Source of the DNA: Cyanobacteria bacterium UBA8156
Lineage (GTDB): Bacteria > Cyanobacteriota > Cyanobacteriia > Pseudanabaenales > Pseudanabaenaceae
Length of the DNA: 9,300 nucleotides
NCBI GenBank assembly: GCA_003456125.1
Contig: DMPD01000255.1
Span: forward strand, 1 to 9,300
Direction of reading: 5' to 3'
Below are positions 1 through 7,038 of this stretch, piece by piece. Below the pieces are notes generated by a model that was not told where the DNA came from, did no database searches, and saw only the letters and a program-made list of their open reading frames with translations. Position 1 is the stretch's first letter; every line of letters starts with the position of its first letter. The position numbers and the translations under genes are program-made.

Positions 1-188
1 CGGCCCATCCGAGTTTTGGGCAATTGTGGCAAGGCTTGCAGGGATTGGCCCCCGTCCTGGCCCATTTCTTTGATGCGGTGCTGGTCATGGCCGAAGACGA
101 AAACGTCCGTCAAAACCGCTTGGCCCTGCTGGCCGCCGTGCGCAACTACAGCCTGCAACTGGCCGACTTTGCCTATTTGCGGGGGTAG
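1..188 (+). CDS. glyS: Glycyl-tRNA synthetase beta subunit, C-terminal end (partial)
   Basis: This is the last 61 codons of a gene that begins left of the window, in the frame starting at base 3 and ending with TAG at 186-188. The peptide carries the hallmark C-terminus of the GlyRS beta chain: HFFDAVLVMAEDENVRQNRL, then LALLAAVRN and a final LADFAYLRG. In this family the segment closes the anticodon-binding region of the beta chain, which pairs with GlyQ in the alpha2-beta2 enzyme that charges tRNA-Gly in the cytoplasm. It is the only plus-strand gene seen. Its stop codon directly abuts the stop of the convergent pabB-like gene, so no separate terminator region exists between them. The identification rests on motif recognition of a short fragment, but the fragment is very characteristic. 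Confidence 0.85.
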   Translation, partial: AHPSFGQLWQGLQGLAPVLAHFFDAVLVMAEDENVRQNRLALLAAVRNYSLQLADFAYLRG

Positions 189-1538
189 CTACAACCCAAT
201 CGCTTGGCAGAGGGCCGCCGCTTTGTGCAGGCACTCTTCCCATTCCCGTTCGGGATCGCTGTCGGCGACAATGCCGGCCCCCACCTGGCCGTAGAGGGTA
301 TCCCCTACCCGCAGCAACGTCCGAATCAAAATGTTCAGGTCGCTGTGGCCCCGGTAGTCGATGTAGCCCAGCGAGCCGTAAAACAAACTGCGGCGCACCG
401 GCTCCACTTCTTCCAAAATCTCCATGCACCGTACCTTGGGACATCCCGTGATCGTCCCCCCCGGAAACAACGCCGCCACGGTCTCCCCCCAGGGGCGATC
501 GCCCACCCCCTGCACGTTGCTCACCAGGTGCATGACCCGGGCATAGCGCTCGATGGTGTACAACTCGTCCACCTGCACCGTGCCCCACCGACACACCCGC
601 CCCAAGTCGTTGCGGGCCAAATCCACCAACATCAAATGTTCCGCCCGCTCTTTGACCGTGGCCAACAACTCCGCTGCCAAATGGGCATCGTCTTGGGGAT
701 TCTGACCTCGCCGCCGCGTCCCGGCGATCGGTCGGGTGGCCAGATGCTGGGTGCCGCCGGTGGGATGCACCCGCAACAACCGCTCCGGCGAAGCACTGAG
801 GATTTCTCCCCATGGGGTACGCCAATAGGAGGCAAAGGGGGCCGGATCGATCGCCCGCAAACGCCGGTAGGTAGCCCATCCATCCCCATCCAACGTGGCC
901 TGAAAGCGGGCCGATAGGTTGGCCTGAAAAATATCCCCCACCTCAATGTAGGACTTGACCCGCTGCACCGCTTCCCGATAGGCCGGCCCTTCCGTCAACA
1001 ACGATAGGGCCCCCGCCTGTCCCGGTGGTCGGGTCTCTGGTGAGGTGCCCCCCTGCCACCGCTGCACCAAATCCTGCAAATCGGCCGCCGAAATTGCCCC
1101 CAGCCAAAGGGTACGCCGCCGACTGTCCCACACGGCAAACTGGGACGGCTCAAACCAAAAGGCCACGGGCCAAGCCAAGGGATCGATCAACCGCTGCGGT
1201 AATTTCTCCAGTTCCCACGCCCAGTCGTACCCTAACCACCCCAAATACCCCCCCGCAAAGGGAATTCCGGCCGGGGCGATCGCCGCCCGGGGAGTGCCCA
1301 ACTGCACCAACAGCGGCCCCACTTCCCCAATTCCGGCCGTGTAGGTGTTGGCCGGAAAACCCGCAGCGATCGCATACCGTGCCAACGGCCCCGGCAACGG
1401 ACAATCCAACAACACGCTAATAGGGCTCTCGGCAAACAATCGTTCCCAGACCAGAGCCCCATCCCCCGCGATGTCTATCCCCGCGATCTCTTGCCAAAAA
1501 ATTTCTTTGCTGGATGCTTCCCCAGTCAATCGTTCCAT
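189..1538 (-). CDS. pabB: Aminodeoxychorismate synthase component I-like (chorismate-binding enzyme)
   Basis: The protein has 449 residues when started at the ATG at 1538 and belongs to the anthranilate/aminodeoxychorismate synthase component I family. In order it has an N-terminal domain (about 1-150, including GGYLGWLGYDWAWELE), a linker, and the C-terminal chorismate-binding domain from about 185. Visible landmarks are GDIFQANLSARF (201-212), DPAPF (231-235), SASPERLL (248-255), PIAGTRRRG (270-278), FPGGTITGCPK (358-368) and GQVGAGIVADSDPEREWEE near the end. Length and the PAPF sequence favour PabB (p-aminobenzoate for folate), working with a PabA glutaminase not present here. The LLES-type tryptophan-binding motif of TrpE is not evident. 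The PIAGT motif is TrpE-like, so a second TrpE-type enzyme remains possible. An upstream start at 1619 would overlap the preceding gene by 94 bases and adds residues that are only its shadow. The chosen start overlaps that gene by 13 bases, implying translational coupling. Confidence 0.75.
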   Translation of the reverse strand: MERLTGEASSKEIFWQEIAGIDIAGDGALVWERLFAESPISVLLDCPLPGPLARYAIAAGFPANTYTAGIGEVGPLLVQLGTPRAAIAPAGIPFAGGYLGWLGYDWAWELEKLPQRLIDPLAWPVAFWFEPSQFAVWDSRRRTLWLGAISAADLQDLVQRWQGGTSPETRPPGQAGALSLLTEGPAYREAVQRVKSYIEVGDIFQANLSARFQATLDGDGWATYRRLRAIDPAPFASYWRTPWGEILSASPERLLRVHPTGGTQHLATRPIAGTRRRGQNPQDDAHLAAELLATVKERAEHLMLVDLARNDLGRVCRWGTVQVDELYTIERYARVMHLVSNVQGVGDRPWGETVAALFPGGTITGCPKVRCMEILEEVEPVRRSLFYGSLGYIDYRGHSDLNILIRTLLRVGDTLYGQVGAGIVADSDPEREWEECLHKAAALCQAIGL

Positions 1539-1846
1539 TCCCCACGGGGCGGCACAAACGGATTTACGGGCAGCGGCCGCGAGGTATCGCTTTCTTTGAT
1601 AGCCCGTCGCTGCAACCACTGCCGCACGGCGGTATCAATCGCCCGCGCCGGCTCGTCCGTTACCTCCCGCAACTCTGCCAACAATGCGGGATCGAGGTTT
1701 ACCGGATGACCGGTGCCTCCCTCGTGTTCTGGAACCTCAACGGCGGTCTCCTCTGGGCCCTTGCCCGCTAATTCCGCCTCTGAACCCTGGGTCACTGCTA
1801 ACGCTGGGTTCTCCGCCGGTACATCCGGGCGATCGCAATTGGTCAC
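1526..1846 (-). CDS. Small protein of unknown function, possible ribbon-helix-helix core
   Basis: This 106-residue protein starts with GTG at 1846; an in-frame TAA lies three codons upstream, so it cannot extend further. Residues 1-48 are rich in Pro, Ala, Glu and Gly and look disordered. Residues 49-82 (VNLDPALLAELREVTDEPAR, then AIDTAVRQWLQRR) form a short strand followed by two amphipathic helices, which resembles a ribbon-helix-helix DNA-binding or antitoxin-type unit. The tail (PVNPFVPPRGEWND) is Pro-rich and ends acidic. No clear Shine-Dalgarno sequence precedes the GTG. The last 13 bases overlap the pabB start, so the two genes are probably co-translated. No toxin-like partner adjoins it. 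The function is unknown and the fold suggestion is inference from pattern only; the gene is supported by its codon pattern and tight packing. Confidence 0.65.
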   Translation of the reverse strand: MTNCDRPDVPAENPALAVTQGSEAELAGKGPEETAVEVPEHEGGTGHPVNLDPALLAELREVTDEPARAIDTAVRQWLQRRAIKESDTSRPLPVNPFVPPRGEWND

Positions 1847-1868
1847 GGCTGATTACTATGCTCTGGTT

Positions 1869-1897
1869 GCTAGAGTGGGCAAATGCTCCAGGGTCAA
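1869..1897 (-). promoter_or_regulatory. Weak candidate promoter before the 106-residue gene
   Basis: In the 77-base gap after pyrR, TTGACC (1892-1897) matches five of six bases of a -35 box, but the hexamer 17 bases downstream, TCTAGC (1869-1874), matches only three of six of a -10 box. A start would fall about 16 bases before the GTG. It may be chance, and transcription could simply continue from trxA-pyrR. Confidence 0.2.
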
Positions 1898-1923
1898 CCG
1901 GTTCAGAATGGACTCGGCAGACC

Positions 1924-2466
1924 TCACCGCATAGGCACCGGTTTGAGTAATTCTACCCCATCCCGGCCATCCACGTCCCGTAACAAAACCCGTACCTGCT
2001 CGCCTTTGGCGGTAGGCAAAGACTTTCCCACAAAATCCGGGTGAATCGGCAACTCCCGATGTCCTCGATCCACCAAAGTCACCAACACCACCGATTGCGG
2101 TCGCCCGTAGTTGTCGATGGCATTCAGTGCCGCCTTCACCGTCCGGCCACTGTAGATTACGTCGTCAATCAGCGCCACCTGCCGCCCCGTTAAATCAAAC
2201 GCAATCTCAGTGCGATCGGGTACCCGTGGCCCAATTCGATCCAAGTCGTCGCGGTACAGGGTGATGTCTAGGGCTCCCACCGGCACCGTGTAGCCTTCCA
2301 ATACCTCAATCTGACGCTGCAACAGAAAGGCTAGCGGTACCCCCCGCGTCCGAATCCCCAACAGCGCCAGATTTCCTAGAGCCGTACAGCCCTCTACCAC
2401 CTGGGATGCCAGACGATTGACCGTTCGCCGCAGCTCTTCTGCCGTCAAAATTTCAACGGTCAGCAT
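1924..2466 (-). CDS. pyrR: PyrR: uracil phosphoribosyltransferase / pyrimidine regulator
   Basis: This 180-residue, full-length PyrR family member is a type I phosphoribosyltransferase fold protein. The PRPP-binding loop is clear at about 97-110 ([14 protein letters not shown]). The family segments [14 protein letters not shown] (about 33-46) and [18 protein letters not shown] (131-148) are also present. Known members convert uracil plus PRPP to UMP, and in Gram-positive bacteria they also bind pyr mRNA to attenuate transcription. Whether this protein regulates anything cannot be told from the sequence: no pyrimidine biosynthesis gene or pyr-type attenuator is visible nearby. The ATG at 2466 is supported by GGAG (2475-2478) eight bases upstream. 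It lies 38 bases after trxA and is probably co-transcribed with it. Codon use looks like that of its neighbours. Confidence 0.93.
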   Translation of the reverse strand: MLTVEILTAEELRRTVNRLASQVVEGCTALGNLALLGIRTRGVPLAFLLQRQIEVLEGYTVPVGALDITLYRDDLDRIGPRVPDRTEIAFDLTGRQVALIDDVIYSGRTVKAALNAIDNYGRPQSVVLVTLVDRGHRELPIHPDFVGKSLPTAKGEQVRVLLRDVDGRDGVELLKPVPMR

Positions 2467-2474
2467 AAACGCAA

Positions 2475-2478
2475 CTCC
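2475..2478 (-). promoter_or_regulatory. Ribosome-binding site of pyrR
   Basis: GGAG lies eight bases before the pyrR ATG on the minus strand. This is good spacing and fixes the start at 2466. Confidence 0.7.
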
Positions 2479-2504
2479 GGCACCAAGGGCCCCGCAAGTG
2501 AAAA

Positions 2505-2828
2505 CTACAGGTACTTTTCGATGGTGTTGGCCAATGTGGCTTTGGGCACCGCTCCCACCACCACATCCACTTTGTTGCCGCCCTTGAAAATCATCAAGGT
2601 GGGAATGCTGCGAATCCCAAATTGGCTGGCTACATTGGGGTTGTCGTCGGTGTTGAGCTTCACGACTTTTAGTTTCCCGGCGTACTGTTCGGCAATTTCA
2701 TCCACAACGGGGGCCACCATCCGGCACGGACCGCACCACGGAGCCCAGAAGTCCACCAGTACCGGAACCTCGCTCTGGAGAACGTCGGTTTCAAAGCTCG
2801 CATCCGTTACCGCAACCGCTGATGCCAT
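2505..2828 (-). CDS. trxA: Thioredoxin (m-type, TrxA)
   Basis: This 107-residue protein is the standard thioredoxin length. It has the redox-active WCGPC motif at 31-35 in the context [16 protein letters not shown], a KLNTDDNP segment (58-64), and the conserved cis-proline P76 in [11 protein letters not shown]. It acts as a cytosolic disulfide reductase that takes electrons from ferredoxin- or NADPH-thioredoxin reductase and reduces target enzymes. The sequence resembles the m-type (TrxA) thioredoxins that are the main form in cyanobacteria. The ATG at 2828 follows a strong purine-rich site, AGAGAGGAA (2835-2843). Its own promoter candidate and an unusual leader of roughly 130 bases with a 15-bp tandem repeat lie upstream, after leuS. 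pyrR follows after 38 bases. No unusual residues are seen. Confidence 0.96.
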   Translation of the reverse strand: MASAVAVTDASFETDVLQSEVPVLVDFWAPWCGPCRMVAPVVDEIAEQYAGKLKVVKLNTDDNPNVASQFGIRSIPTLMIFKGGNKVDVVVGAVPKATLANTIEKYL

Positions 2829-2834
2829 CTATCG

Positions 2835-2843
2835 TTCCTCTCT
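2835..2843 (-). promoter_or_regulatory. Ribosome-binding site of trxA
   Basis: AGAGAGGAA lies six bases before the trxA ATG on the minus strand. It is one of the strongest Shine-Dalgarno sequences in the window. Confidence 0.75.
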
Positions 2844-2845
2844 CT

Positions 2846-2890
2846 GTTTCTTACGGATTCGTTTCTGGACGGACTGTTTCTGGACAGATT
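2846..2890. repeat. Three tandem copies of a 15-bp unit in the trxA leader
   Basis: Reading the plus strand, units begin at 2846, 2861 and 2876, exactly 15 bases apart: GTTTCTTACGGATTC, GTTTCTGGACGGACT and GTTTCTGGACAGATT. All three share GTTTCT at the same phase, and the last two share the first ten bases. The next 15 bases on either side do not continue the pattern. On the trxA transcript the shared element reads GUCCAGAAAC. It sits between the predicted promoter and the ribosome-binding site. Confidence 0.8.
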
Positions 2891-2927
2891 CGCCTCTTTA
2901 CAGGCTCGCTTTTTAGAAACCTGTTGG

Positions 2928-2945
2928 TACGCATCCATTTGCGTA
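2928..2945 (-). other. Small hairpin near the start of the trxA leader
   Basis: TACGCA (2928-2933) and TGCGTA (2940-2945) are perfect 6-bp inverted arms around a six-base loop. They fall about 12-30 bases after the predicted trxA transcription start. A second, weaker pair, ACAGG (2900-2904) with CCTGT (2920-2924), follows. No U-run follows either hairpin on the minus strand, so neither looks like an intrinsic terminator for leuS. Confidence 0.4.
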
Positions 2946-2963
2946 TAGCCCTGCCCAATCTCC

Positions 2964-2993
2964 AGTATATCAGGGATGCCCGCCCTCTGTCCT
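2964..2993 (-). promoter_or_regulatory. Predicted sigma-70/SigA promoter for trxA
   Basis: On the minus strand, TATACT (2964-2969) matches five of six -10 bases and is preceded by TGA (2970-2972), giving an extended -10 element. AGGACA (2988-2993) matches four of six -35 bases with an 18-base spacer and overlaps the leuS stop codon. Transcription would start near 2957, leaving about 130 bases of leader before trxA. Confidence 0.55.
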
Positions 2994-5550
2994 AGCCTAC
3001 CACTAGGTTGATCAGTTTGCCGGGCACCACCACCACTTTCCTGATTTCTTTGCCCACCAAGAATTTGGCGGCGTTGGGGGCTGCCTGCGCCTGCGCCAAC
3101 AACACCTCCCGATCGCCACCCTGGGCCGTGGGCACCAAGATGTTGTCCCGCATTTTGCCGTTGACTTGTACGACAATGGTCACCTCGTCCACCGTCAGGG
3201 CGGCGGCTTCCCAAGCGGGCCAGGATACTTCGTGCAGGGCCGGCGTTTGCCCCAGCATTTCCCACAATTCGGCGCTGAAGTGGGGGGCCAAAGGAAACAG
3301 CAGTTGCAACAGGGTTTGCACCCCTTCGCCGTAGGTTTCCGACGTGCGATCGCCTTCCTGGAGGGCATTGGTCAGCTTCATCAATTCGGAAATGGCGGTG
3401 TTGAACCGGTGGTTTTCTCCAAAATCCTCGGTGACGTTCCGAATGGCAGTGTGAATTTCCCGCCGCAGGTTGCGATCCACCCCCTGGCTGTTTTTGCCCG
3501 CAAACGCGATGTATTCGGTGACCAGCCGCCACACCCGATACACAAACCGGTGTTGCCCCTCGACATCGGCTTCGTCCCATTCCAGATCCTTTTCCGGGGG
3601 GGCTTTGAACAACACAAACAACCGCACCGTGTCCGCCCCATACTTGGCGATCGCCTCCTGGGGCGACACCCCGTTCCCTTTGGACTTGGACATGGTCATG
3701 TAGGCCACAGTCAGCACCTCGCCGGTGTGGGGATCGTGGGGAATCCGACTGCCGTCGGCGTTTTCTTGCCACACCACTTTCTCGGCGGAAATCCAGCGAT
3801 CTTTACCGGTTTTTTGGGGATTGCTGTAGGTCAATCCTTGCACCATGCCCTGGGTCAGCAGCGCTTGAAAGGGTTCGGCCACATCCAGCAATCCCCGATC
3901 GCGCAAGACCTTGGTGAAAAACCGCGAATACAACAGGTGCAAGATAGCGTGCTCTACCCCCCCGACGTACTGGTTGACGGGCAACCACGCATTGGCGCGA
4001 TCGCGGGTAAAGGGCAGGGCTTCGTTGCGCGCATCGGCAAACCGCAAAAAGTACCAGGAAGAATCCATAAACGTGTCCATGGTGTCGGTTTCCCGCCGGG
4101 CTGGCGTGCCGCAGCTGGGACAGGGCACCTCCACCCACGCCTGGAGGGTGGCCAGGGGGGAGGGCCCCCGCCCGGTAAATTCGACGTTTTCTGGCAACAC
4201 CACGGGTAACTGGTCGGCGGGTACGGGCACCGCCCCACAGTTGGGGCAATGAACTATCGGGATCGGACACCCCCAATACCGCTGCCGCGAGATCAACCAA
4301 TCCCGCAACCGGTACTGCACCCGTCCCTGTCCCCAGCCTCCGGCCTCCGCCCGCCCCACCACTTCGGCTTTGGCGGCCCCTGAGTCCAGCCCGTCCAGAT
4401 CGCCGCTGTTCACCATCACTCCCGGGTCGGTGTAGGCCCCCGCCGGCGGTTCTCCGTTTTTCGGGACAATCACTGCCCACACCGGCAAGCCGTATTGCTG
4501 GGCAAAGGCAAAATCCCGCCCGTCGTGGGCGGGTACCCCCATCACGGCTCCGGTGCCGTACTCCGCCAACACGTAATCGGCAATCCAAATGGGCACCGTT
4601 TCCCCGGTCAACGGGTTGATGGCTTCACGGCCCAGGGGTACCCCCCGCTTTGGTCGATCCTCGGCGGTGCGCTCGCGCTCGCTTTCTCGGCTGACTTCCG
4701 CCACAAAGGCCGCCACGGTTTCCTGCTGCCCCGGGGCGGTCAAAACCCCTACCAACGGATGTTCCGGGGCCAACACCACGTAGGAAACGCCCCCCAAGGT
4801 GTCGGGCCGGGTGGTAAACACGGGAATGCGGGCTTCGGCTCCCACCACGGCAAAGGTGAGTTCTGCCCCTAAGGATTTGCCGATCCAGTTGGCCTGCATG
4901 GCCCGCACTTTCTCGGGCCACCGCGTTAAGGTGTCTAAGTCTTGCAGCAAAGCCTCGGCATAGTCCGTGATTTTCAAAAACCACTGCCGCAGCTTTTTCT
5001 TTTCCACCAGGGCGCCCGATCGCCACGATCGCCCCTCACTGTCCACCTGCTCATTGGCCAGTACCGTTTGGTCAACGGGATCCCAATTCACCGTGGCTTC
5101 TTTCTGGTACGCCAATCCCGCTTCCCAAAACCGCAAAAACAACCATTGCGTCCAGCGATAGTAATCGGGATCGCAGGTGGCCACTTCCCGCTCCCAGTCG
5201 TAGGACAGCCCCAAAGCCTGGAGTTGGGCCCGCATCTGGGCAATGTTTTGGTGGGTCCACACCGCCGGATGAATCCCCCGCTCGATCGCCGCGTTCTCCG
5301 CCGGCAACCCAAAGGCGTCCCACCCCATCGGATGCAACACCCGATACCCCTGCATCCGTCGGCACCGGGCGATCGCATCCACCAAGGTGTAGTTGCGCAC
5401 GTGCCCCATGTGCAGGTTGCCCGAAGGGTAGGGAAACATCCCCAAAGCATAAAATGTGGGGCGATCGTCGGCGGCAGGTACCCGATCGGCCCCCACGGCT
5501 GCCCAAATTTGCTGCCACTTGGCTTCGACGGTGTTGGGGTTGTATTTCAT
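2992..5550 (-). CDS. leuS: Leucyl-tRNA synthetase
   Basis: This is an 852-residue class I aminoacyl-tRNA synthetase of the usual bacterial LeuRS length. It joins leucine to tRNA-Leu in the cytoplasm. The HIGH-type motif is HMGH (47-50) within [16 protein letters not shown]. The CP1 editing domain has TTRPDT (246-251) and HDGRD (342-346), whose final Asp matches the conserved editing Asp of LeuRS. A cysteine-containing insert (CPNC and CPSC motifs) looks like a zinc ribbon. The KMSKS loop reads TMSKSKGNG (from M620), so the first Lys of the consensus is Thr while the second Lys is kept. The ATG at 5550 begins [12 protein letters not shown], the normal LeuRS N-terminus. An in-frame extension to 5715 only shadows the preceding gene. 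The start is 13 bases after that gene with no strong Shine-Dalgarno site, suggesting translational coupling. Confidence 0.97.
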   Translation of the reverse strand: MKYNPNTVEAKWQQIWAAVGADRVPAADDRPTFYALGMFPYPSGNLHMGHVRNYTLVDAIARCRRMQGYRVLHPMGWDAFGLPAENAAIERGIHPAVWTHQNIAQMRAQLQALGLSYDWEREVATCDPDYYRWTQWLFLRFWEAGLAYQKEATVNWDPVDQTVLANEQVDSEGRSWRSGALVEKKKLRQWFLKITDYAEALLQDLDTLTRWPEKVRAMQANWIGKSLGAELTFAVVGAEARIPVFTTRPDTLGGVSYVVLAPEHPLVGVLTAPGQQETVAAFVAEVSRESERERTAEDRPKRGVPLGREAINPLTGETVPIWIADYVLAEYGTGAVMGVPAHDGRDFAFAQQYGLPVWAVIVPKNGEPPAGAYTDPGVMVNSGDLDGLDSGAAKAEVVGRAEAGGWGQGRVQYRLRDWLISRQRYWGCPIPIVHCPNCGAVPVPADQLPVVLPENVEFTGRGPSPLATLQAWVEVPCPSCGTPARRETDTMDTFMDSSWYFLRFADARNEALPFTRDRANAWLPVNQYVGGVEHAILHLLYSRFFTKVLRDRGLLDVAEPFQALLTQGMVQGLTYSNPQKTGKDRWISAEKVVWQENADGSRIPHDPHTGEVLTVAYMTMSKSKGNGVSPQEAIAKYGADTVRLFVLFKAPPEKDLEWDEADVEGQHRFVYRVWRLVTEYIAFAGKNSQGVDRNLRREIHTAIRNVTEDFGENHRFNTAISELMKLTNALQEGDRTSETYGEGVQTLLQLLFPLAPHFSAELWEMLGQTPALHEVSWPAWEAAALTVDEVTIVVQVNGKMRDNILVPTAQGGDREVLLAQAQAAPNAAKFLVGKEIRKVVVVPGKLINLVVG

Positions 5551-5563
5551 CGCGCCATTTTCG

Positions 5564-6130
5564 CTAAGGTTCGACCCAAGTGGCCCGCCAGGCCAGTTCG
5601 GCTTCGGCCACCGTTTTTTGCTGCTGCTTTTTGCGTAACTCATCGCCGAGGTACTGCCGACGGGCCCGCGCCACCCGCATCTCGCTCCGGTAACCCATGG
5701 CTTCCCGATCGCCAAACTCTACGTCGGCTAACCGCAGGTGCAAGGGATGGGCACCTTTCTCGTCCGGTAAAACCTCGGCCCCCTGCAAACACTGGGCTAC
5801 GGCCGCCGAAGCCGCCGCCAAGACTTGGCTCAACTTTTCTTCGAGGCTATCCCCTAGGGCCGCGGCCATCAATCCTTGGCACTGCTCGGCCGCTTGGTTG
5901 GCGATCGCCCGCAGTTGATCTTGCACTTTTTCGCGATCGCCCACCGATAGGGCCAAAAACTCCCGGGGGTGGACTTGGGTACACAGCCGGTACGCCGCCA
6001 TCAACAACTGCTGCCGCGTCGATTGGCAAATGGCCTGCAGATAGGCCTTTTCCAAAATGACCAGGCGATCCTCCACCGTGGCGATCGCCCTTTCCAATTC
6101 GGCAATGTCGGCGATGATTTGCTTCAACAT
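5564..6130 (-). CDS. Protein of unknown function between tsf and leuS
   Basis: This 188-residue protein is not recognised as a named family. It starts at the ATG at 6130, seven to eight bases after a strong GGGAGG that overlaps the tsf stop; an upstream in-frame start inside tsf is much less likely. Residues 1-50 form a heptad-like helical stretch ([20 protein letters not shown]), and 65-120 are Ala/Gln/Leu-rich and probably helical. Residues 150-188 are basic with Arg-rich and Lys/Gln-rich runs and end in WRATWVEP. There is no signal peptide, membrane segment, metal-binding motif or nucleotide-binding motif, so a soluble, mostly alpha-helical cytoplasmic protein is likely. It sits 13 bases from tsf and 13 bases from leuS, so it is very probably co-expressed with translation genes. 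A role near translation is only inferred from that context. Confidence 0.75.
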   Translation of the reverse strand: MLKQIIADIAELERAIATVEDRLVILEKAYLQAICQSTRQQLLMAAYRLCTQVHPREFLALSVGDREKVQDQLRAIANQAAEQCQGLMAAALGDSLEEKLSQVLAAASAAVAQCLQGAEVLPDEKGAHPLHLRLADVEFGDREAMGYRSEMRVARARRQYLGDELRKKQQQKTVAEAELAWRATWVEP

Positions 6131-6138
6131 GCCGAAAC

Positions 6139-6144
6139 CCTCCC
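6139..6144 (-). promoter_or_regulatory. Strong ribosome-binding site overlapping the tsf stop codon
   Basis: GGGAGG begins with the last base of the tsf TAG stop (6144-6146) and lies eight bases before the ATG at 6130. It decides the start of the 188-residue gene and suggests coupled translation with tsf. Confidence 0.75.
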
Positions 6145-6962
6145 TATTTTTTCTTCTTTTTGCCTTTGGCTGGAGCTTCCGGGGCCTCGGTGACCGCTTC
6201 CGCAACGGGCGGAGCAGCTTCTACGGCCGGTTCCGCGACAGGTTCTGCCACCGCCGGCGCTGGGTCGGCAGCAGCCATGACGGCTTCTACCTTCGAGGCC
6301 GGGTCTTCCGCAATTGGGGACTCAACGGCCGGAGCCGCTTCTGGGGTTTCGGTGGCTTTTTCTTGGGTTTCCCCGACAATGAACCGCACAAACCGCCCCA
6401 CTTTGATGTTTTCGCTGAGGCGGGCCGCGGTCTCCTTCACCAACTCATCTACGGTCTTGCTGTCGTCTTTGATGTAGGGCTGATCCAGCAAGCACATTTC
6501 CTTCAAACGCTTTTCAATCCGACCTTCGACAATCTTTTCCCGGATTTGGGGTGGTTTGTTGGCCAGGTCATCTTTGCCCGACTCGATCTCCCGCTCCTTG
6601 GCCACCACGTCGGGGGGGATGTCCGCCATGCTTACGTATTCCACCTGTTGGTAGGCGGCTACCTGCCGGGCAACGTTGTCCGCCAAATCAATCAATTCTT
6701 CGCGCCGGGCTACAAAATCGGTTTCGCAGTTGACTTCCACCAGCACCCCCACCCGGTTGCCAAAGTGAATGTAGCTCCGCACAACCCCTTCGGCCGCAGT
6801 CCGGCTGGCTTTTTTCACGGCGCTGGCTAGCCCTTTCTGCCGCAACCATTCAATGGCTTTGGGTTCATCGCCGTTGGTCTCCACCAAGGCTTTTTTGCAA
6901 TCTTTGATGCCGGCTCCGGTTTTCGCCCGGAGGGTCTGAACTTGGGCCGCGGTGATTTCCAT
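6144..6962 (-). CDS. tsf: Translation elongation factor Ts with a Pro/Ala/Glu-rich tail
   Basis: This 272-residue EF-Ts is the guanine nucleotide exchange factor that regenerates EF-Tu-GTP in the cytoplasm. The N-terminal UBA-like domain (about 1-55) contains [16 protein letters not shown]. The TDFVAR motif that contacts EF-Tu is at 81-86 after VLVEVNCE. The core ends near [11 protein letters not shown] (188-198). Residues 199-272 are an added tail, rich in Ala, Pro, Glu and Val with PVAEP-like repeats, ending KGKKKKK. As far as I know cyanobacterial EF-Ts is usually close to the core length, so the tail is unusual. The ATG at 6962 has no visible Shine-Dalgarno site. It follows rpsB after 142 bases that hold a large palindrome, in the classic rpsB-tsf order. 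Confidence 0.97.
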   Translation of the reverse strand: MEITAAQVQTLRAKTGAGIKDCKKALVETNGDEPKAIEWLRQKGLASAVKKASRTAAEGVVRSYIHFGNRVGVLVEVNCETDFVARREELIDLADNVARQVAAYQQVEYVSMADIPPDVVAKEREIESGKDDLANKPPQIREKIVEGRIEKRLKEMCLLDQPYIKDDSKTVDELVKETAARLSENIKVGRFVRFIVGETQEKATETPEAAPAVESPIAEDPASKVEAVMAAADPAPAVAEPVAEPAVEAAPPVAEAVTEAPEAPAKGKKKKK

Positions 6963-7038
6963 AGGATATTCGGATGGATGCGTTTCTGAGTTTACGGGGC
7001 GCTTGGCTTTTTAACCAATCTCAATCCAACATACCGTT

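Noticed and set aside
204..917. Long plus-strand open frame antisense to pabB (237 codons)
   Set aside because: It lies wholly within a well-supported gene, is rich in Pro/Arg/His/Gln and has no family features; such mirror frames are common in GC-rich genes.
1539..1619. Upstream start adding 27 residues to the pabB-like protein
   Set aside because: It would overlap the preceding gene by 94 bases, and the added residues do not resemble a PabB N-terminus.
3166..4209. Long plus-strand open frame antisense to leuS (347 codons)
   Set aside because: It mirrors leuS and its composition is His/Gly/Pro-rich shadow sequence without recognisable motifs.
5551..5715. Upstream start adding 55 residues to LeuRS
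   Set aside because: The added part lies inside the previous gene; [12 protein letters not shown] is the usual LeuRS beginning.
4942..6060. Long plus-strand open frame antisense to leuS and the 188-residue gene (372 codons)
   Set aside because: It crosses two real minus-strand genes and has typical shadow composition; no start signal or family match is visible.
6131..6205. Upstream start adding 25 residues to the 188-residue protein
   Set aside because: It lies inside the tsf coding end, and a strong Shine-Dalgarno site points to the ATG at 6130.
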